The notes under the pieces are model-generated. The model made no database searches. It saw only the letters and a program-made list of their open reading frames with translations, and had not been told where the DNA came from. Made by a program: the position numbers and the translations under genes. 64,000 bases of DNA from Rana temporaria (Eukaryota > Chordata > Amphibia > Anura > Ranidae): NCBI RefSeq assembly GCF_905171775.1, contig NC_053489.1:149505142-149569141 (forward strand), in the 5' to 3' direction. Shown here piece after piece: positions 56,231 to 64,000 of this stretch (position 1 is its first letter; every line of letters starts with the position of its first letter).

Positions 56231-56632
56231 CAAGCTTAATGTATTCTAGCAAAGTTAGTCTGTAAACTAAGGTCCGTTTTGTTAGGTTGTTACAGCATTT
56301 AGACACTTTATAAAATAGAAATTGACTGGGGCCATCTTAAGTGTGGGCATCATGAAGCCAGACTGTATGACTTCCTGGATTTCAGCCTTGCATATCTCGC
56401 ACATGCTCAGTGCTGCACAAGCGGTGTAATAGGTTTCAGATCAGGTTTCAATAGCAACGGGAGTGTCAGAGAAAGTTGCCGCCCCTTATCTATGCAAACC
56501 TCTCCTCCCCTCCTCCCCCCCTCCTTCCAGGAACCAGTAAATATACTAAATAATTTCTTCCTGTGCAGATATATCTACATAACAAGATTATATATATATC
56601 TCTCTTGTTATATACGTAGTGTGTATACATAT

Positions 56633-57708
56633 ACTAGACATGTGCACTGTCAATAAATTCATTTTGTTTAGTTCCGTTTCGCATTAGCCGTTATTTCGTA
56701 TTTTGTGCCCGAAACACACTTCGGACTCGTACGCTCATAATGAGCACAGCAGGAGTACAGCCACAGGAAGTCAGCACAGAACAGGGATGGTGGGAACCCT
56801 TCATGAGGGATTCCCACCATCCCTGCACTGACTTCCTGTGGCTGTACTCCTGCTGTGCTTATTATGAGGGGTTCCCACCATCCCTGTGCTGTGCTGCATC
56901 GGCTCCGACACCCCGCATCGGCCCCCGACACAGCAACCCGCATCGGCCCCCGGCACCCCGCATCGGCCCCGGCACCCCGCATCGACCCCGGCACCCCACA
57001 TCAGCCCCAGCACCCCGCATCGGCCCCCGGCACAGCAACCCGCATCGGCTCCGGCACCCCGCATCGGCCCCGACACAGCAACCTGCATCGGCCCCGGCAC
57101 CCCGCATCGGCTCCGGCACCCCGCATCGGCCCCCGACACAGCAACCCGCATCAGCCCCGGAACCCCGCATCAGCCCTGGCACAGCACACTGCATCGGCCC
57201 CGGCACCACGCATCGGCCCCGGCACCCCGCATCGGCCCCGGAACCCCGCATCGGCCCCCCGCATCGGCCCTGGCACAGCACACTGCATCGGCCCCGGCAC
57301 CCCGCATCGGCCCCAGCACCATGCATTGTCCCCCGGCACCCCGCATCGGCCCTGGCACAGCACACTGCATCGCCCCCGACACCCCGCATCGGCCCCGGCA
57401 ACCTGCATCGGCCCCAGCACCACGAATTGGCCCCCGGCAGGGATCAGGGATGGTGGGAACCCTTCATGAGGGATTCCCACCATCCCTGCACTGACTTCCT
57501 GTGGCTGTACTCCTGCTGTGCTTATTATGAGGGGTTCCCACCATCCCTGTGCTGTGCTGCATCGGCCCCGGCACCCCGCATCGGCCCCAGCACTCCGCAT
57601 CGGCCCCAGCACCACGCATTGGCCCCCGGCACCCCACATCGGCCCCAGCACCACGCATCGGCCCCGGCACCCCGCATCGGCCCCGGCACCCCGCATAGGC
57701 TCCGGCTT
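56633..57708. mobile_element. hAT-like end with 18-bp GC-rich minisatellite
   Basis: Starts near 'tagacatgtgcactg' with 'gttccgtttcgcattagcc' words found at frog hAT ends. A palindromic block (56742-56880) is followed by the array of 'ccccggcaccccgcatcgg' type units (about 56890-57440). A second copy of the palindromic block (57444-57566) and a shorter array (to about 57708) follow. Open frames on both strands are repeat products. No right tip identified. Confidence 0.55.
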
Positions 57709-57800
57709 ACGCCCTTCCTCAGATCAAGTCAGAACACATGACTTGATCTGAGGAAGGGCGTAAGCATGTAAGCCTGAAACGGTATCGTTCATGTCTGATT
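57709..57800. repeat. palindrome and hammerhead-like motif
   Basis: A 27-bp arm 'gcttacgcccttcctcagat...' (57711-57737) is followed by its complement ending at 57765. Next to it lie CTGAGGA (57748-57754), a short stem AGG/CCT, and GAAA (57776-57779). Confidence 0.5.
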
Positions 57801-57925
57801 ATCTTGAATATTTTTTTGGTATGTTACCTTTATGAAGATATTTGAAAAATAATGAAATGATTTTAGGTGCAGCAACTCTTGAACTTTTTTCATATACATA
57901 TATTTATTATATTACTGTATGTGTA

Positions 57926-57937
<12 letters not shown>

Positions 57938-57990
<53 letters not shown>
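57938..57990. repeat. (TG)n/(TA)n microsatellite
   Basis: (TG)n from about 57918, then TA repeats running into the tip of a Tc1 element. Confidence 0.95.
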
Positions 57991-57994
<4 letters not shown>

Positions 57995-58520
57995 TGCTTT
58001 AAAAAGTATTCATACCCCTTAAGATTTTCCAAATTTTTTCATGTTGAAACCAAAAACATAAATGTTTTTTTTGGGATTTTTATGTGATAGACCAACACAA
58101 AGTGGCACATAATTGTGAAGTGAAAGGATAAATGGTTTTCAACACTTTTTACTAATAAATATCTGAAAAGTGTGGCATGTATTTGTATTCAGACCCCCTA
58201 AATCAATACTTTGTAGAACCACCTTTCTCTGCAATGACAGCTGCAAGTCTTTTTGGGTACGTCTCTACCATCTGCACATGTAGAGAGTGACATTCTTGCC
58301 CCTTCTTCTTTGCAAAATAGTTCTGTCAGAATGGATGGAGAGCATCTGTGAACAACAATTTTCAAGTCTTGCCACAGATTCTTAATTCAAAGTCTAGACT
58401 TTGACTGGGCCATTCTAACACATGAATATGCTTTGATCTAAACTATGCCATTGTAGCTCTGGCTATGTGTTTAGGGTCGTTGTCCTGCTGAAAGGTAACC
58501 CAGTCTTTTGCAGACCCTAA
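57990..58520 (-). mobile_element. Tc1-like element, partial
   Basis: Tip 'tacagtgctttaaaaagta' and 'gtgatagaccaacacaaag', typical of a Tc1 family. The minus strand at 58443-58505 reads 'WVTFQQDNDPKHIA', the second Asp region of the transposase. Cut at 58521 by the Harbinger element, and not resumed after it. Confidence 0.85.
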
Positions 58521-61394
58521 TGCCGCATACACACGTTTGGAATTTCCGGGGGAAAAAGTCAGATGGAATGTTTTCATTGGATATTCCGACCGTGTGTATG
58601 CCCCATCAGACTTTTTCCTTCCCAAATTCCGAGTAAGAAAGAGAACATGTTCTCTTTTTTTTCGACAGAAAAAAATGCTATCGGAAATTCCGTTCATCTG
58701 TATGGAATTTCGACGGAGAAAAAAAACATGCATGCTCGGAAAAAGTTCACCCACTAAATACGATGTTTTTGGCAGATACAGGTTAACTACATTTAGTCAT
58801 GCCTATTTGTATAAAAATAAGTTACATTGTTGTCTAGATGTGTTTGTAACTAGAATGAAATGCAAACTTGATTCAGTGTAAAGAAGAGGACACTCAGCAG
58901 CTGTTTACACATCTGGACTCAGGAGCACTAGTGTGGGACACCAGAACCTTTTTAGGATGTCCCACATAGGTGCTCCAGTGGATACTTGGGGTGTCTCCAT
59001 GCGTGAAACTTGTACAAAAAAGGTAAGTATTCCAGCTTTGGTAAAGGAACAAATCATGTCTTCAGCTTGGAACTCTGCCAAAACAGACAAATGTACCACA
59101 CTTCCAAGCAATGTTTCATATTCCTATTTCTAGCCTCAAATATCTGCGTGATAAGTATATATACAAGCAATAAATCAAATTCAAGATTTTATCAGATACA
59201 TTTTTTTATTTTAGAAAAAATATATAAATTGTCTGGCATAGCAATGACCCATAAAATATTTGACATATTTTTGGCGCACTTCACGGGCGCTTTGGGGGGG
59301 CAAGCCAGGACGGCCAGCTTCCAGGCCCATCAGGGAATTTGAAGGAAGTCTGGCCTCAGGCCCTAGCATTTCACCTTAAAAAGTTGTGAAGAACACAGCA
59401 TGCTAAAACAGTGTGGTTCAGTTTGTACTCCGCCATATTGATTGCCGTAAGAAATAGGCTGGCAATTATCCCAAATGCATTCTCAACGACTCTTCTGGCT
59501 CTGGCTAGCTGGTAATTAAAAATCCTCTTCTCCGGAATGAGGGTCCTCTGTGGGAATGGGCTCATCAGGTGATCACCCAGATCAAATGCTTCATCAGCAA
59601 CAAACACGAACAGGAGTCCTTCCACGTTTTTAGCAGCAGGTGGCAATGCCAAGCCACCACTCTGAAGCCGTCTGGCATACTCCGTCTGGGCAAAGACTCC
59701 ACCATCAGACATCCGGCCATTCTTCCCCACGTCCACATAGAGAAACTCATATGTCGCAGACACCACCGCCATCATCACAATACTATGAAACCCCTTATAG
59801 TTAAAAAAGTATGACCCAGAGTGGGGTGGTGGGACGATGTGGACATGTTTTCCATCGATTGCCCCTCCGCAGTTAGGAAAGTCAAGGGAAAATTGGGATG
59901 CCACAGTCTGCTATTCCTGTGGCGTTGAAGGAAACTGTGAAGTCAAACCAGAAAAAAAAATTGTACTTTTGCACATAACATTACAGGCAGATTAGACACA
60001 AACATTCTTGGCCAACATCAGTATAAAAAAATTTTTAAGGAGCATTTTCAGAAAAAAATACAAGGTCCACTTATCAGATTCCTCACCCCCTCTGATGGCT
60101 CATTGTAAACATTTTAGGGGGGGAGGGTTCTAAATGAGTTTGGGACCCCCAAAAAAGCCTCTGCCACTCTGCCTGAATTTAATGAGAACAAAAACATTTG
60201 GACACATTTTAGGGGGGGGAGTGTAAAGCACTACAATGAAGCTGACAAAATATATTGTTAAGTGACTAGACGAGGTGTGTAGGGGGCAAGGATAGCATGT
60301 TGGAGAGGTTAGTGAAGGCAAATATGCATGTAGGCCAAAAAAGGAACATTAAAAGCTTGCAGCATGCATGAGGACAAAGGGGACATTCACAGCATATTAC
60401 AATCATGGTAATTAGGGAATGATGAAATAAATACAATACATTAGCATACATTAAATACATAGAATGTGATGTTAAAGGAGAAAACTTACCCTAATATAGT
60501 CCTTCTGCAGGACTTGAATGATGGCAGAACAGGTCTCTGGGATAATAATCCCCAGAGCCTTGGGGGGAGATGCCTGTCAAGAACTTGAGGTCCTGCAAAC
60601 TTCTCCCAGTCACCCAGTAGCGTAACGTGGTGACTAGCCTTTGCTCAGCAGTGATGGCTTGCCGCCTGCAGGTGTCCTGCTTTGTGATATAAGGGGACAG
60701 CAAAGCCAACAGACAGTGAAAACGGGGTCCGTCATCCAGGGATAATTACTAAAATCATCAGGATTATTCTCCTGGATCTCCAGCAGCAAAGGCATATGAC
60801 AGAATTGGTCATGCTGGAGCAACCAATTCTTCATCCCTGAACTCCTCCCCACCCTGTTCATGGACTGAGCTCAGGTCAAAGTAAGAAGCCCAACACCAAG
60901 CCCCCGCACAGCATGAACTCTACAATGAGTACATACCCACAACATGGCTAGAAAACGGTCGGCTGGACAGAACGAACTAACAGAACGCACTGAAGAACAG
61001 CAAGGCCTATGAAGAATGACCTGAAAATCAGAAACAAGCAGACAAGAACGCACTGAAAACAGATAAGAACTGACTACACGAACTGAAAAACAGATACGAA
61101 CCCACAAGCACAAACTGAACAGCACAAACGGTCTGAAAAGCACGAAGACTTAAAAGCGTGAATCGTCTCTCACCAAACTTCAACTAACACGGAGATTAGC
61201 AGAAGCAGCCCAAAGGGTGTCAGACCCAGAATGGAATTTCCGCTTTATAGTGCCATCGTACGTGTTGTATGTCACCGCGTTCTTAATGGTCGGAATTTGG
61301 TGTGACCGTGTGTATGCAAGACAAGCTTGAGCAGAATTCCATCGGAAAAACCATCCAACTTTTTCCGACGGAAATTCCGCATATGTACATGGCA
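58521..61394 (-). mobile_element. Harbinger (PIF-type) DNA transposon, 2.87 kb
   Basis: Left tip 'tgccgcatacacacg', right tip (reverse complement) 'tgccatgtacatatgcgg', flanked by TAA on both sides (58518-58520, 61395-61397). Subterminal 'ggaatttccg' and 'ccgacggaaattccgc' words are shared by both ends. It holds a decayed transposase gene on the minus strand. The Myb-like second gene expected in a complete Harbinger was not seen in 60862-61130. Confidence 0.85.
59371..60861 (-). pseudogene. Harbinger transposase (HARBI1-like nuclease), decayed
   Basis: The upstream exon 60861-60490 reads 'DDFSNYPWMTDPVF' then, after a frameshift near 60715, 'LLSPYITKQDTCRRQAITA' and 'ATGRSLQDLKF'-type sequence. 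A second slip lies near 60565, and the exon ends at a GTAAGT donor. The downstream exon starts at 59916 after an AG, has a TAG two codons in, then runs open to 59371: 'NCGGAIDGKHV' (first Asp), 'VFVADEAFDLG' (second Asp), 'RRVVENAFGI' (Glu). So the DDE nuclease core is visible, but the gene is broken by two frameshifts and a stop. It may have a further 3' exon: the end at 'VLHNFLR' is followed by GTGAAA. Confidence 0.88.
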
Positions 61395-63099
61395 TAAGTC
61401 TGACCACCTCCTTTGACCTGAAGCAATGGGTACAGGCTTCTACTCACTCTGGTGGCAATACGCTCGACCTTATATTTTTCTACCTATGCACTCCATGCAA
61501 CCTCTCCAACAGTCCTTTTCCTCTCTCTGATCACCACCTTATTAGTTTCTCTCTCTCCCTGTCTTCCACCTCCTTTCCCTCCAATTGGCTAACAATCCCC
61601 TGTAGAATCCTTCGCCACTTAAAGCCTTCTCTTCTCTATTTTGCTACTGAACACCTCTATGACAAAATCTCACCCCTGTCCTGCCCCAATCTAGCCACTT
61701 CTGTCTACAATAAATCCCTATCATCCACCCTGGATGAGCTTTGCCCCCTCACTACACACAGAATCAGGCCCGACCCCTACAACACTGACAAACAGAGGAA
61801 ACCAGAAGTCTCAAAAAACTCAGCTGCGCTCTTGAGCGTCTGTGGAGTAAGATAAAGTCTCTCAAAGACTTCAACCAATACAAATCTGCCCTTCAAAACT
61901 ACAATTCCTGTCTCCTCACTGCCAAGCAGACATATTTTATCACTCTCTTTAAACAACTTCTCATCCAGTCCATTCCCTACTTCGTCATCTGCTGCCCTCA
62001 CCCACTATCTCACTCACTGCCCAGTAGATCGCCAATCACTTCAAACATAAGATTGATTCAATTTGTGATGAAATCTCTATTCTACAGGTATCTCCCCCAC
62101 TTAACAAACTGAACAGCACAAACGGTCTGAAAAGCACGAAGACTTAAAAGCGTGAATCGTCTCTCACCAAACTTCAACTAACACGGAGATTAGCAGAAGC
62201 AGCCCAAAGGGTGTCAGACCCAGAATGGAATTTCCGCTTTATAGTGCCATCGTACGTGTTGTATGTCACCGCGTTCTTAATGGTCGGAATTTGGTGTGAC
62301 CGTGTGTATGCAAGACAAGCTTGAGCAGAATTCCGTCGGAAAAACCATCCAACTTTTTCCGACGGAAATTCCGCATATGTACATGGCATAAGTCTGACCA
62401 CCTCCTTTGACCTGAAGCAATGGGTACAGGCTTCTACTCACTCTGGTGGCAATACGCTCGACCTTATATTTTTCTACCTATGCACTCCATGCAACCTCTC
62501 CAACAGTCCTTTTCCTTTCTCTGATCACCACCTTATTAGTTTCTCTCTCTCCCTGTCTTCCACCTCCTTTCCCTCCAATTGGCTAACAATCCCCTGTAGA
62601 ATCCTTCGCCACTTAAAGCCTTCTCTTCTCTATTTTGCTACTGAACACCTCTATGACAAAATCTCACCCCTGTCCTGCCCCAATCTAGCCACTTCTGTCT
62701 ACAATAAATCCCTATCATCCACCCTGGATGAGCTTTGCCCCCTCACTACACACAGAATCAGGCCCGACCCCTACAACCCTGACAAACAGAGGAAACCAGA
62801 AGTCTCAAAAAACTCAGCTGCGCTCTTGAGCGTCTGTGGAGTAAGATAAAGTCTCTCAAAGACTTCAACCAATACAAATCTGCCCTTCAAAACTACAATT
62901 CCTGTCTCCTCACTGCCAAGCAGACATATTTTATCACTCTCTTTAAACAACTTCTCATCCAGTCCATTCCCTACTTCGTCATCTGCTGCCCTCACCCACT
63001 ATCTCACTCACTGCCCAGTAGATCGCCAATCACTTCAAACATAAGATTGATTCAATTTGTGATGAAATCTCTATTCTACAGGTATCTCCCCCACTTAAC
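61111..63099. repeat. 994-bp tandem duplication, two copies
   Basis: Units 61111-62104 and 62105-63098 (period 994) differ at about three positions seen by eye: 61331 region 'ccatcgg/ccgtcgg', 'cctctctctg/cctttctctg', 'caacactg/caaccctg'. Each copy contains the right end of the Harbinger element and the first part of the LINE ORF. The junction has 'ca' microhomology. Confidence 0.93.
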
Positions 63100-64000
63100 A
63101 CCTCGGATGATCAGGTACAATCAACACTCCCCTTATTCAAACCTGCTACTATAGATGAGGTTGCTAAACTCATTTCTAACACACACCTAACCACCTGCCC
63201 CCTGGACCCTGTTTCCTCTCAAATACTACAGTCACCCTCCTACTCTATCCTACACTCTCTAACCCACATCTTCAATCTCTCCCTCTCTTCTGGCATCATC
63301 CCCAACTCTTTAAATATGCACTGGTCACCCCCATACTTAAAAATACATACCCAGACCCTACCAACCTTAACAATCTACACCCTATTTCCTTGCTCCCCTT
63401 TTTCTCTAAACTCCTTGAACGCCAGACTACAACCAACTAAGTGACTACCTCATTAAGATCCCCTTCAGTCTGGATTTTACCATTAACACTCCACAGAAAC
63501 TGCTCTTTTAAAACTCACAAATGACTTACTATCAGCAAAAAGCAATGGCCACTATTCTGTACTTCTGATTCTGGACCTTTTCAGCTGCCTTTGATGAAGT
63601 TGGTCTACATGACTGTGCTCTTCTCTGGCTCTCATCTTACCTATCCCACCGCACCTTCAGTGTCACTTGCAATTCTACTTCCTCCACTCCTATTACATTC
63701 TCCGTCGGGTCCCCTAAGGTTCTGTTCTTGAACCTCTCATATTTTCAATCTGCATTTCCTCCCTGGGTAAATTGATAGCCTCCCATGGCTTTCAATATCA
63801 TTTCTATGCTGACGACATCCAAATCTATCTCTCCACCCCTCAGCTCACTCTATCAGTATCCTCACGCATCACTAACTTACTAACAGACATATCTGCCTGG
63901 ATGTCACACCTCTTCCTCAAACCAAAACTGAGCTCATAATATTTCCTCCCCCACGTGCCTCTTCCCCTGACTTCTTTGTCAAGATCAATGGCACAATCAT
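61395..64000 (+). mobile_element. L2-type LINE ORF2 (endonuclease end and RT), decayed, runs off the window
   Basis: The plus strand reads 'STHSGGNTLDLIFFYL' and 'LSDHHLISFSLSL', the end of an apurinic-type endonuclease, at 61439-61560 and again in the duplicate. After 63099 come reverse-transcriptase pieces: 'CPLDPVSSQILQ', 'LILDLFSAAFDE', 'SYLSHRTFSV' and 'FYADDIQIYLS' (about 63800), the last being the YADD active site. Many frame slips and stops occur. The start is missing, replaced by the Harbinger border. Confidence 0.8.

Noticed and set aside
56740..57741. Open frames on both strands over the GC-rich array
   Set aside because: 18-bp repeat, a multiple of three, keeps frames open on both strands. 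No domain or start context supports a gene.

Overview
The window is vertebrate nuclear DNA made almost entirely of transposable elements and tandem repeats. The mix of families suggests a frog, probably a ranid or other neobatrachian: hAT, Harbinger, Tc1/mariner and TTAA-target (piggyBac-like) DNA elements, L2/CR1-type LINEs, Penelope-like fragments, and foldback MITEs with long palindromic arms. This is inferred from repeat content only. I found no convincing host gene, rRNA or tRNA gene, CRISPR array, or anything prokaryotic.

Layout. 1-7.9 kb: nested MITEs and 3' ends of L2/CR1 LINEs, one carrying a later retro-insertion. 7.9-27.3 kb: an old, broken hAT transposase gene (7943-9371, resuming at 26399) cut in two by a 17,027-bp hAT transposon (9372-26398). 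The inner element has an exact 8-bp target duplication (ctactgac) and TAGTGTTG/CAACACTA ends. It carries an intact 1,114-residue BED-finger transposase gene on the + strand. It also carries a second, convergent gene on the - strand: four exons whose splice phases all agree, encoding a Myb/SANT-like domain, an acidic Pro/Glu linker and a C-terminal coiled coil. Between and around these genes lie a 21-unit, ~155-bp tandem array, two Tc1/mariner insertions, a tRNA-type SINE, a duplicated first exon, and a 97-bp subterminal repeat array with CCAAT boxes.

27-34.9 kb: hAT end fragments, a hAT MITE containing a solo-LTR-like insertion, and a Penelope-like C-terminal fragment. 34.8-43.3 kb: minisatellite country. 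Two non-autonomous hAT elements (34926-38391 and 41072-43315), each with a perfect 8-bp target duplication, are filled with minisatellite arrays, and the two share a common repeat core. 43.3-58.5 kb: unique-looking DNA scattered with small MITEs, Tc1 elements and a GC-rich 18-bp array. 58.5-64 kb: a Harbinger element with a decayed transposase gene, followed by an L2-type LINE. A nearly identical 994-bp tandem duplication spans the junction between them.

How the genes could work together. The transposase would bind and cut the hAT ends through its BED finger and DDE core. The second protein, with a DNA-binding-type domain and a coiled coil, resembles in layout the Myb-like helper protein of Harbinger elements. 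It may be an accessory factor of this hAT; that is inference, but the gene lies wholly inside the element's borders. Many long open frames in the window are products of tandem repeats and are not genes.
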